DNA from: Sphagnum compactum
Taxonomy: Eukaryota; Bryophyta; Sphagnopsida; Sphagnales
Length of the DNA: 64,000 bases
NCBI GenBank assembly: GCA_965153455.1
Contig: OZ234503.1
Coordinates: forward strand, 3,224,001-3,288,000
Reading direction: 5' to 3'
Part shown: in pieces, positions 52,191-64,000 of the stretch
Layout of the letters: each line of letters starts with the position of its first letter
How positions within the stretch are numbered: the first letter of the stretch is position 1
The notes under the pieces: generated by a model
The model's database searches: none
What the model was told of the DNA's origin: nothing
Seen by the model: the letters and a program-made list of their open reading frames with translations, nothing else
Position numbers and translations under genes: made by a program

Positions 52191-52629
52191 TGTTGGATTA
52201 ATGACCATGTAAACCTTTATAGTCTTTACATTTTGTACATAAGTTTCAAACTCGTCTATTGTTTTTGTTTTCTTAGTTCAAAGTTTTTTAATTTTTGCTT
52301 TGTAAGTTTGCAACTTCTTGAGATTTAGGGTTTAAGGTTTTACACTTCTTCAATCCATGCATCATGGCACCCTTGTAAATACCAACTAATTTCAAATATG
52401 TGTTTTTTTTGTCAAGGTCCCTACTGTAATTAATATTACTTCATTGGATCAAGGTGTTGTTATTATTTACAATGCATTTAACTACACTACAATCGGATTC
52501 AATGTTGTAGCAAAGGCCCACATATGTTCATGAATAACAAAAGGAAAAAAAAAATGGAGAAATATAAAATTTGGAATTAATATCCTATTTGTTGGGGAAT
52601 TTCATCAATTATGTTATTCCTAAGTTCTT

Positions 52630-53640
52630 ACAACCAATCCATTGCCTATGTTTAACCAAGTGGACAAAAAGAAAAGGATGAAGGAATGGAATACTAATTA
52701 GTTTTTTAGGATGTCAGAGTAGCAAAGCTTCCATTGGTGGAAATTGTGGTTGGTTTTTATGGGAAAATGAACATGATGAGTGTCAAATTTGTACACAAAT
52801 TGACGGAAGAAAAAAGCTGATGGTTTCTAAATTTGACAACCTCAAAAAATGTTTTAGGAGGTGGAAATGCAAGGTTACAAGAACTAATTGCATAATAGGG
52901 CAACCATACATGTCTATGGACAACATGCAACAATGATTGCCTATCCTATAGAAGGGGAATGTATTCAATTGCAAACATGGTTGTTATGTGGGATGTGGTT
53001 GGAGAAAGGAAAAGAAAATTCTTACAATTTATTACATTTTTTTGGCTTTTGAAACAAAGTTGTGCTCTCACTAACTTTGAAGCCATGAAAATGTTGTTTG
53101 AGTACCTAAAGGTGAAAAATACCCCTTAAAAACACTCTAACAACAATGCTAAAAGGAGATTGTAGAAGTCCAACAATGCATTATACTTGTTACAACAAAA
53201 GTTATGGTTCATGCAATGAGGTGCATTATAATAAGTTGTGATGAGGTGAAACAATTGTCAATCAATCATTCCCTTCCCAAGAGCTCATGAATGTTATTGA
53301 AATCATATATCTTAATATTGGTTGAACTATGATGTAAAGTCCACACTCCCTACCCATTTAACCTTGTTGAAGGCATAATATTACTTAAAAAAGGAGTTTA
53401 GTGATGAAGGCTTGAAGGTACTTGTCATGTTAATGAAAAAACATTTGACATGGGAACTAGCCTTTTCAAGGTGACACGCAAACTATAGACAAGCTTTGGA
53501 ACCTCCTATGAGCTATAATCCCATGACCAAGTTGTGGTCCAATCTATCTTCTAGTGATGTGTTACAATAATGATTGTCAAAGCATTTGCAATTGGTGGAA
53601 ATTTTATGGTGATGGTATTTAGCATCATCTAGGATGCGCA
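52630..53640 (+). pseudogene. Decayed hAT-like (ZNF862/DUF4371-type) transposase
   Basis: Across several frames the plus strand gives RKFLQFITFFWLLKQSCAL, NFEAMKMLFEYLKVKNTP, TKVMVHAMRCIIISCDEV, VEGIILLKKEFSDEG and LMKKHLTWELAFS. These resemble the helical N-terminal part, the CDEV catalytic segment and the later helices of hAT-related proteins abundant in seed-free plant genomes. Stops and frame changes are frequent. Family placement is by motif order only. Confidence 0.55.
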
Positions 53641-55059
53641 TTGTTTTTCAACCTTGTCTTGTATGAAATATAAATTAAAAAATTGGTTTACAAATCATTT
53701 TAATTTAGTCGTGAGGATGTTTGCTTGTGATCATTATTCCATGAAACTTTTCCATTTGGAGATGCAATCACAGATTGGTAGGATAGAAAGCAAAGGTATG
53801 TAATGAATGCTTAGTATTTTTTGGAGTTTAAGTGTCACATACTTGAAGTTTTTGCACATTTCTTTGAGCTCAAGTTGCAACTTGCATGCATGCATCTAGG
53901 CGAGTAACAAAGCCAAGTTTTGATTTGCAATTTGCAAATACATTTTTCCCAACTCCTATGTTGTGTTTTTTGTACGATTTGGATGTATACAAATACCTAC
54001 AAGTTTTGTAAATATCTTATGCATGTCTATTTTCTTGTTGGATTTTTGTTTCAAGTTGATATGCATCTTGCTTAGTGATTAGTTTCTTGAACTAATGTGA
54101 GAATGCAAGTAAAGTTTTAATGAGTGTTGCTTGTGTAGATCTGACTTGGGCTACAATGGGCAAGATTCAAGAGGAACGTAGTTCAATCCCTCTGCAAGCC
54201 TTCCATGTTTTAACACAAAAAGCAAATTGTAAAAAAATGTTGTTGTCACATTTTGTACTCAATGTTTCAAATGCTTGCTAATGCACATATATTTTTGTTG
54301 AAAAGATTGTCAAATTTTGTACATGTGAAAACACCAAATAACTAATCTACCACACTTGAAAACAATTTTGTCACAACTATATGCTATCTTGAAATTTTGT
54401 TTGGATGCCGTATTCCTTCTTACATCTGTTGCAAGTTGCCAAAAATGGAGTATTTGCCAACCAATACACACGTATTGTCAACTAGGAGACCTCGGGCAAA
54501 TGAAGAAAAATCACATTACACCAAAGGGCAGAGCCAATAAATTTTTAAAAAAAAATCTGCTATTTTTTTTTTGACTGGCCACAAAATTGTCAGTTAGGAG
54601 AGGTAATTCCCCTCTTCACCCACAGCTTCTTAGGGTCAACTAACTCACAACCACCTATTGTTCAGTGGGGTTGTTAAATTCCAATGGCCAATAAACCTAA
54701 TATAGCCTAATAAACCCTAAACCCTAAAATATACTAAACCTACATAGACTTTGAAGCCTTTCATGTGACACCTACATGCAACAACATAAGATAGGTTGTG
54801 TCCTAAACAAGTTGATTCAGTATGGGGGATTTTTACTTGGTTGGTGGGGGGGCAGGCACATTAGGACAGCCAACTGACACAGTTTCTTCAGTGGTGCAGA
54901 AGTCAGTATTAAAGACACCCATTTTGTTTCCAGAGAGAGCAAGCAAAGTTAGATCCAAATCCAAAATTCAAAACTTAAAATTATTTAAAAAGAAATTAAA
55001 TTTTTTATTAAATTAAATTTTTTATAATAATAAAAAAACCCCTCTTTCAAGTGCAGACT
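53641..55059. other. AT-rich spacer
   Basis: No gene recognised. It holds a short CCCTAAA tract at 54,711-54,729 and a SINE-like box (GTAGTTCAATCCCTCTGC) near 54,178-54,197 that is too isolated to call. Confidence 0.4.
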
Positions 55060-55440
55060 GTTGTGGTTTGTAGTCAGTACTGGTCACAGGCCACAGTGAA
55101 GCAGCACCCACAAGGGCACCATCCACTGGATGCCCCTTAGTACTCAGTTTGTGGATGAACCCTAACTGAGTTAATAACACTTGGTTTCCATCTTGGTAAC
55201 CACTTCTGTAAGAAATAGGTCTCATATATAGGGTTTAGGGTTTAGGATAGGCAGGAAAATAGATAATCACTAGGTTTATAAATAGCTAGGGCTGTTTTTT
55301 TTTTAAAATTTACTACCTACCTACTAACAATCTGCTTGTGGTAGGTTGTTAGTAGGTAGATAGAAAAAAAAAGTAACTGAGCTAACCACCATGGGTTAGC
55401 TAGGGAACTGGAACCCAACAGAAAATTGTTTAGGGTTTAA
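55060..55440 (-). repeat. Dispersed repeat family B, copy 3, with foldback
   Basis: This is the most complete copy. The reverse complement matches 29,105-29,225 (GGTTACCAAG, AAGGGGCATCCAGTGGATGG, GTGGGTGCTGCTTCACT). It holds a hairpin, CTACCTACTAACAA against TTGTTAGTAGGTAG (about 55,315-55,360), and the flank CAACAGAAAATTGTTT, also seen beside copy 2. Confidence 0.65.
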
Positions 55441-55454
55441 GGGGTTTAGGGTTT
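55228..55454. repeat. Two short TTTAGGG tracts
   Basis: AGGGTTTAGGGTTTAGG at about 55,230-55,246 and TTTAGGGTTTAAGGGGTTTAG at about 55,430-55,454 lie inside and beside dispersed repeat copy 3. Confidence 0.75.
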
Positions 55455-56506
55455 CTGCCTCTTTGTAAGTTGTGCCTTTTTTTTCACTTCTACTAGACTT
55501 CTGTCTGTCTGTCTCTAGTCTCTACCGTGGAGCTTCTTGCCTCTTTGGGTCGTTCCTGATCTCGTGAATGGATGCAAAGGATGGATCTTGCTTCCTACAG
55601 TCACGGATCAGGCTTGGCTATGTAGGACCCACTTTCACAGTCTCCTAGACAACAACAGATCACTACATAACTTGCTTGCTTGTTGTTGTGTGGGTCTGTA
55701 GCAACCGCAAACGATCCGAAGGAATAGGCGTGAAATTTGGGTTTGTTTGAATTTTGGGTGGACTCTCACGACGAAAATGGTAAACTCGGGAGGAAGAGCA
55801 GGAGGAGCCCACACTCAAATTAGACAGACAGCAAGGAGCAGGCGACAACTCTAAGTTGCGGGCATCATCAACGCCTCCCCACTACTTTGCTCTCTCTCTG
55901 GAAACAAATGGGTGTCTACTATACTCTACTATATTAAAGCCCCGCAACGTGGAGAAGAACTTTTCAGTTTTTGAGCTTCCTTCTCAACACCCATTTGAGG
56001 ACAAGAGAGAATCATTTTTCTTTTGGTTGCAAATTGCAGACAAAAAGAGAGAGAGAGAAAAACATTAATTATGATGAGCAAGTAGTAATAATGTAACCGG
56101 ATGCAGATAAATGCGGTTACATTTAAGTCCTCACCAAAAACAAAAAAAGTAGTTGAATGATTAGTATTCCAAGTAAGCCAATGGGAAGACACAAGTGTTG
56201 TCTCATGATGCAACTAGCTCACATGTTTTGTTTTTGCTGTGGAAACTAGCAGCATTGCCGCCTCCCTTCCACCTCTTATCTCCCACCCACTCTCTACTAA
56301 CTCTTCATTCTTCTCGTTCTTAGTACTTACCTACTACTACTTAAGTACATCACCCAGTTCTTGCTTTTGTTTCTGGTTTGCTTTGCTCTCATGGCCTCCA
56401 TGTCTTGACTTTTTACTCCAAAACAGGCACATGAGGATTGTTTAGAATTTGGAATCCTTGAAAAAATTATATACATATGAAACTACCTTTTTTTTGCACA
56501 AGTTCT
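55455..56506. other. GC-richer spacer, no confident gene
   Basis: 55,500-56,000 is less AT-rich and has several short open frames on both strands with no recognised domain. It could be a displaced promoter or leader fragment. It sits just before the second copy of the 340-bp repeat, just as the RNF213-like promoter sits before the first copy. Confidence 0.3.
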
Positions 56507-56835
56507 TTTTTGGCCTTGCCTACCAAGGCCCTTAAGGATATGCGTGTTTAGATTCATTATAGAGTATAGTAGCTTAAGGGGTTTTTTGGCCCCCTAGTTA
56601 GTAGGTTTATTTTTATATGAAGATTTTTGAAAGATGATATTTTGGCTTGTGTTGAAACTTGAGATTAGTTATAGAGTTATAATAATATCTTGAAGGATTT
56701 TTGTCACTTTCAGAGGATTATTTGAAGATTATACTTTTGCATGGCGAAATATTTGAGTTTCCTTAATTCTTCCTTTCCCTTAAGATATTTTTTAATGTAC
56801 ATGGCAAGGCTACAATGTGACACACCACTTGTTAT
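56507..56835 (+). repeat. Dispersed repeat, copy 2 (partner at 26,690)
   Basis: Same orientation as 26,690-27,040; shares GAGTATAGTAGCTTAAGGG, GCTTGTGTTGAAACTTGAGA and TATCTTGAAGGATTTTTGTC-like sequence. It lacks the (CT)n run that stands before the first copy. Confidence 0.85.
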
Positions 56836-59800
56836 AATTGTCTTGTTTGAAGAAACATTTTACAACATAACATCTATTTTTCATCTTTGAAAGATTTTTT
56901 TTTTTGTCTTTTCTTGACCAACTTGTCACTCATGAAATGTTTTCCATCAAATGCCAATTTTGTGTCAAACATATTGTTTCGCAAGATGTAAAATGGTAGC
57001 TATGTCCATATGATATTTTAACTTCACTCCAAAATAGACCCTTTGTACTTTGGTTCGTTCAATTGTAATTTCTTTCCTTTTGCATAACCCTTTGAAAACA
57101 CACTTGAACCCTACAAAGGAGATTGTGTGCTTATTATGTCCATACAATTGAAAAAGTTAAAAGGTTCATTCAAACATTTGACCTCTGGCTAGCATTATCC
57201 AAAAACTAATGTCAAATTTTAATGTTTCAACTTCTCTTGCAAATTCATGATAATAATGGATTGACAACCCAAATTGGAATAGTGAGGTTATAAACGTTTT
57301 AGGTTAAACTATTTATTTCCATTTCATTTCAAAGATAAAGAATATTGTTTGACTATAAAAAGAAAGAAAGTTTTATTAAACCATAGACTAGGAATAAGTT
57401 GTTAATGCAATCATCATGTTTGGGTACACCTTTTCCCTCCCCAGGATATAAGAACATATAATAGTGGTTCAATAGTTTATACTACAAAGTTAAGCTTGGC
57501 CTTTAAATGTGATATTTATTGATCTTTGTAAAAAAAAGGATATTTAATACCTTGTTTATCACTTCCATAATCCATTCAATAATGAGATTATGAACATGTT
57601 CGATTATATGCAAATAATGAGAAAAAATGTGTTTTAACTCAAAAAAAATTTACATGCATGTCATGATCAAGTGATTTAGACTATTGGTAATGTAGTTAAA
57701 CTTGAGGTGAGCAAAATTGCAACTTCAATCCATTTATGGAATGGGCATTGGCAATGTCATTTAAATTGCAAAAAATGAAATATTATAATGTATTTGGGTC
57801 CCATTATTCAAAATTCAATATGAGTTTAATAAAAAAATTGTAGCATAAAAAATCATGTTCTTGGAATTAGTGGATGGAGGTCATCGACAACTCAACTTCA
57901 TAGATGAATGGAACTCGAATAGATGCACAAGTTATGAATGGATCAATTTCATACTTGTTCAATGTTAGCTTATAATTGTATTATTATAAACATCATAATT
58001 CCCATTCATGGTTTTAGTAGCAAAAAAAACTCCATGTTGCATTACCATAACACATGAATAAATTAAGCTCTAATTAAATTATTCTTGAAATTGTCAATTT
58101 TTGGGGAAGTTTATTGCCCAAAATGTTGACATAATTTCAAAAAATTTAGCTCCTATTGTTGAAAGTTGTGGAAGCCTAAAAGTGGAACCTATGTGATACA
58201 TTTTGACATACAAATCATGAGCTTTGAATGGAAGCAAGTGGCATGGCCAATGATGATTATCTAGAGATCTCACATAGCTTTTCTTCAAGTGTTTTGATTT
58301 CAAAGAAACAAATGTTTTTTATGTTGCACGATGCGATGTGAAGGGGTCATGTGTTTATTGAAAATGGTGAATAGGGAGCATAACAAAGGATGCAAGGGCA
58401 CAAGGCGTTCTTTTGTGTGGAAGTGGTAGTTTTGCCAAAGATAATTGCTAGAAAGATACATATAGTTGTAAGCCAAAAAAAAATGGAAAATAATATACCA
58501 TATGTCTAAATGCATTTTTAAGAGTAGAATAATTATTCAACACCTCAATGCCAAATGCAATTGTATAAACTATGGTATTCAAATCGATTCCATTATTCAG
58601 GACTAGTCAAATCCAATTTAGAATACCCCAAAAGATGCTTGAAAAACACACTATGTGAGGTGGTTATGATATCACCACCTAATTTGAATCTATAATATTT
58701 TGACTTCATTTGTTTACATCACCTAATGTTGGGTTTAGCTAACATTTTAAATCCAAGGTGCATTCAATATTTCTTAGGTTTTGAAATTATTTGGCTTGTT
58801 CCACACTCTTTTTTTCCTTCCAAATCTTTTGAATTATTCTAATTTCAAAGTGTGGCCCAACCTTTCAAATTTTCAATTGATGCACATGATTTAATTGATG
58901 GGTCACTTATGTCATTATCAATACATCTTAACTGACATTTCTTTTTCTTATGCAATTTTTCTTACAATGGATGTTGATTAATGAATATTTGGTGTAGGTG
59001 TTGCATTCATTTTTCTAGTATTTTTCCTTGCACTTAGGCTTTTAATATGTTGGTGAATTCGCAATGTATTTGTATGGGGGTGTTTTTTGTGGATGGCATT
59101 ATGTGAACATTTTTTTTAATGCACAAATGTGTGTTATTTTGTATGGGTTTCAAAAATTTGGGTTGAAAGCATAAGAGATTATAAGATGGCAAGGACAAGC
59201 ACATGAATGTGATTGGATCAATTGGAGTCAAATGGATTGCCTTGCATTTTCACATTATAGTTTGAACATGACAATTTACCAAACTAAATGTCGCTTCTCC
59301 CCAATAAAGGACCCAAATAATTAACTTAAAACTTAAAGTCCATTTAGATCTACTCCAAAGAAAACTTGTAACATCAAAATTTTCATACTAAACTTAAATG
59401 ACCCCATTGGGGTTTTAATAACAAAATTTAAAAAACAATGCAAGGTTGGGGAAAAGGATAGGGCCCAATCAAGGGAGCCAAGAGGCCATGGCGGAGGTTA
59501 ACAAGTAATAAACTCAAAAATGCCTTTGAGTCCAAGGGGGTGGAATGTGCATAAACCATGACTTTAGGCCTTGTTTGTTAAAAGGGCCTTTCATGTATAG
59601 GCCCTTGGGAGGTTTTGATGGTGTTTTGAAAAACAAGTAAAGCCCCTAATTAACAAAGATAGGGGGGGAATTTTATCCTCCCTATTTTGACTAGGGATGT
59701 CAACATCCCCTTGATTAATGTATTATTTAACTATGTATATGGGCTCAAGTCCCTTTAAGCATTATTTGAAATACTTGTGTTTAAGCATTTTTTCTCAAGT

Positions 59801-62679
59801 AGTGTGTCACCCCTATTAAAAGTTTGACCTAAAAGCTCTCTCCACCAAATGTCCTCTAGTGTGTTGTTGATATCTTAAACCATTATAGGATTGATTGTGC
59901 CTTTTCTTTTGAATCCCAACTTGTTTCTCCAAGCTAAAATAGTTCCTATATTTACGCCCTTTGATTGGTGTCCATCATTCAAGTGTAGATGTTTAAGAGT
60001 TTGCATTGGGCTCCTTATTATGTCATGTTGTTTGAAGTTGTTGGCTAGTGTTGGCTTTTGTTGTATTTGTTTAATGGTGTCAATTTGCATCCAAGAATAG
60101 TTTATCCTCTTTCAATACATTGTGAATTGTGAGGTTCTTGAGGTAGGCTTACTTGAGCATTTCGTGTTGTCAAGGTGGCTTCGGCAATAAAGATAACTTG
60201 TGTTTGGGTTAGATTTTTTATTTCTTATGAGGACTCCATTCTTCTTTTGTTTTCTAATGGAGTTATAAGGGTAACTTGTGTTCCATTACAAAAATCCTTC
60301 ATGTTGATTCCATTTACTTACCGATGGATTCAAGCGACAATATATTATTAATAGTGGATTATATTTTTCCAAAAGTTTGACATGTTCAATTTATTGAGCT
60401 TCACCAAGGCAAAACATATCCCATAAAAAAGGGTCCTAACGATGAAAACAACAACTAAGGAACTAACATTACACAATGGCAAGTCTTGATAAAATAGTGG
60501 GTTACTTAAGTCAAATGATTATAAATTCATGTTTCATATCAATGCACAATAAATGATTTGATAGTTATGATTTTTTTAATCACAATTTCTTCAAGTGTGT
60601 ATTTTCATCATTGTTCACGAATATGTCATTTGAAGACTTGATTGATTAATAAAAATAAATACCTTATTAATAGAAATTAAAAGTATTTTATATTCATTAA
60701 GTTCATTTCAAATTTATCCAAATGTCTAATAAAATATAGACACATGCATAAACAAGAAACATTACGAACTTGAACTTAATATATCATATAAAAATATGTA
60801 TTGTTAAACAATGATTATACTTACAAATATTTTTAATATGTTGAATACACCCATGATTGCATGTTGCATTATTTTCAATTTTGCTACTTAATTACAACCT
60901 TCCAAGTTCCAATCATTAGAGACAAGTTTGGAATATGTTATTCCCAACTAATAATGGTGAAAAAGTTTTGGAGCCATAATCCCCTTTTACACTTTAGATG
61001 GAACTTGGGTGTAGCTTCACGTAAGTGGGCAATGGAGTTCATGGGAACCTCATTTGAAAGGGCATAGGTCATACATCCATAAATTGACTATGTGTTTGTT
61101 CATTTCCAAGAAACCAACATTGATGAGCTATTGCATTGGGCATTCAAGCTACTAACATTATGTTTCTAGCCAACACATCACCTATGATTTTAAAATTTGA
61201 ATGAGTGAGAGATCTTTTAATTGGTGTTTCTTGTTTCATAGGTGATTTTAGCTTTTAATGTAAATCTTTCAACTTGCATGTTGAGCATTGTGTTCATAAG
61301 TGGTAAGCTCACATAAACACAATGGGTTTATAATGTGTTATTCACTTCTTTTTCACATGAACTATGGTTGTGGCAAATTTTATGTCCATTTATTCTTCTT
61401 AAAGTCTGTTTATCTACATGTAGGGGCTAGCTCACCTAACTACAAAATCATTGCAAGGCTTGTAGTTATGGCCATTAATAATCAAAAGAAGATTGGTGCT
61501 TCCATTATTGGGAAAGAAAAATGTGATAGACTTGTCAAAAAATAAATAATTTGGTATTAGCAATTTTGGTGGGGACTTTTCATGTGTCAATAAAAGTTGT
61601 GATTTTGTAACCTTTTTGTTTTTAGGTACATGCACCATTTCCTTTTTGTTACACTACATTTTTAAAATTAAACCCTAACACTTATTTAAAGCCTAACCCT
61701 TAGTGAGCACCTACAAATTAAATTTGTGCCTTATACATGGAACTTAGGGCCATACATGGTTAAAAACATTTCATTAAACCTTGACCCTAATCTTAAACAA
61801 GAAAATCATAACATTAATGCTTAAATCCTACAATAAACCACAACCTTACATGTGGTAGGCTCAAGGCAAAACCTTGCAAATTATAATAAAATTAGTATAA
61901 TTAATTTCCAAATTCAAAATTCAAAATGGTGCCATGAGGTACAAAAATTGGCCATGCGTATAAATTAGAGACAATCAATAGTGGATGACAATGATAAGAA
62001 TATTCATTTAAAAAATTAAAATGAATGAAAATCATTTAAAAAATTCCACATGGCAAAAAACTATTTGGTCACATGTATTAATCAAAAACCATCCAAAGTT
62101 GACAATGGAGATTAAAATTTTACTATTTAAAATCAAATTATTTAATTTTCTTCAAACATTCCATGTGACCTTGTTTCATTGGTCTCCATGGTAGTTGCAT
62201 TTTAGTCACATATGTTATCACATACACCTACTAGCATGGCAAAGGTATATGAACAGTCATTGGATGATCCCAAATCGATTGATCGTATATTTCATCCAAC
62301 AACCAACATAATGTCATGGTGATATCATCATTTGGAGCTAATGTCAATTGCAACTTTTCCACTGTTACTAATGGGCAAATTAGTAGTATATGTCACTTGC
62401 AACTAAAAACTAGTCACAAATTGAAGTAAAAAATCAACAAATTTCTTAAAGTACAAAAACCAAACTCACAAATCAAACATGTGAATTACTTTCATTAGAC
62501 CCTAAATTACACCCATAAGGGCATAATTTTATTTGGTTGAACCCACCATGAACACCACACTTTCGTTTTATTGAACCCATTGAACTTTTTTAAAATATGG
62601 GAAATATTTACTTAATGTTTTTTTCATTATTATTTTTTGGTGAATACATTGATTAGAGCATATAGAATTTAAAGCCTTA

Positions 62680-62710
<31 letters not shown>

Positions 62711-64000
62711 CTAATCATTGCATTTAATTCAAAAATTCAAGAATATAACAATATTTACTTTCCTCAAATTGTTTCATTAGGAACACAAGTTTGCAAAATT
62801 CTAAAATAGTATTAGTTTTATTACAAGTGGTGTTATACTAATAAATTTTTGTTGAATCCTAATCAAATTATTTGTATAAATCACATGACTTGTACTTTTT
62901 AATATGCCAACATTCACTAGCATGGTATAAATAAAACTTGTAAATGAATTCTATGACATTCATTATTGTATACCACTTGTATGGATTTTTGTTTCCAAAA
63001 TTGCTACAATTGATTAGTAAGTTAAAACAATGATTCAACATTTCATAAACAATAAAAAGTAATAATGTAATGAACTTCAAAAAACTCCATAGTTGCAAGA
63101 TTTTTTTAAGTCCTTAAATTGGAGAATGAATCTTTATAGTGTTTGGAACCTTATCATTTCATTAAGTTCTATATGATGTAAGGAAGTTTAGGTTATCTTG
63201 TCTTGTTTGAAAAAAGAAAAAAACGAAAAAGAAGACAATTCAATTGTGATGGGAATAGGATGGTGTTAATATGAAATGTTTTTAGTGTTCAAATTTGGAT
63301 ATTTATGGATTCTTCAAGTGCCAAAAATGAGCCCACCATAGCTTGCAAATACACTTGTGTTCAAGGATGGCATACATGTGACCCTACATAATGCTTTTTT
63401 ACAAACAAAGGCCTTGGTCATTCTAAGAATTAAAAAATGTTGTGCGTCAATTATGACACTATGAAATTGTTCTACATGTGGTTGCATGTATAAAGTGTGA
63501 CCAACTATTGCATCATCCTTTTTAATAATATTTAATTACAATTTAGACTAAAATCACATCTACACCCCTCAAAAATTTGTTGATTCTTTGGGGGAATGCA
63601 TGAAATAACTATTAGCCAAGGGAAGTGTTTGTTGGGGTGATGCATTGCATATAAATCCAGAGAAAACATTGATGCATAATTGCATTCATTCATGAAAACC
63701 ATCACGAATGTCAATATACTTGACCTTCAAGTTATTGTGAGAACATATGAAAAATTAAACAAATAGTGTGAATCATGACTAGTCTTTGCAATGCACATGG
63801 ATATGATGAAAGCAAGTTTGTTGCTACCAACATGAACTATACACTACACCATCCATACACATTAGATCTTTAATTACATATATATATTATCTAATGCAAA
63901 TTAATGTATAACCTTAAGATTTTTTGATTGCCATTTAGGACAACTCATTCTTCTCAACCAGTCTTAATAACAACCACACAATCTTTAGTTAATTTATGTG
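56836..64000. other. Long AT-rich spacer
   Basis: No gene, RNA or clear mobile element was recognised on either strand. Open frames are all under 82 codons and AT-driven. The only distinct repeat is a (GT)n run at 62,681-62,706. Confidence 0.4.
62681..62706. repeat. (GT)n microsatellite
   Basis: Thirteen GT units. Confidence 0.95.

Overview
The window is nuclear DNA from a land plant. The evidence is a plant-type ribonucleotide reductase gene with GT-AG introns, very AT-rich spacers, decayed plant transposon relatives (PIF/Harbinger, hAT-like), and short TTTAGGG-type telomere-like tracts. I cannot fix the species. The intron-rich genes and the repeat relatives suggest a seed-free plant (fern, lycophyte or bryophyte); that is inference.

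Layout. 69-1,221 (+): the last four exons of a ribonucleotide reductase small-subunit gene (RNR2), cut by the window edge. 1,239-2,390 (-): a probable broken kelch-type gene meeting RNR2 tail to tail. 3,836-4,375: a satellite of about 112 bp with five copies. 5,201-24,824 (-): the main content, a 23-exon gene whose splice phases all fit and which encodes a continuous protein of about 4,994 residues. It is a full-length relative of RNF213/mysterin, the giant dynein-like AAA+ ubiquitin ligase known mainly from animals. 24,825-26,690: its leader and promoter region. 26,690-64,000: spacer holding satellites, diverged dispersed repeats, a decayed PIF/Harbinger element with both a Myb/SANT-like part and a DDE transposase (34.3-36.5 kb), an inositol polyphosphate multikinase (IPK2) pseudogene (39.7-41.0 kb), a SINE-like element (51.1-51.4 kb) and a decayed hAT-like transposase (52.6-53.6 kb). 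No intact gene was recognised right of 26.7 kb.

The RNF213-like protein keeps three P-loops, two Walker B motifs, the RZ zinc finger and the C-terminal domain. It has no RING finger where animal RNF213 has one. The RZ finger also departs from its usual first zinc-binding pattern. A 50-bp tandem duplication over the start codon has made a four-codon upstream ORF, and a 30-bp tandem duplication over one splice donor offers an in-frame alternative of ten residues. These are the observations most worth following up.
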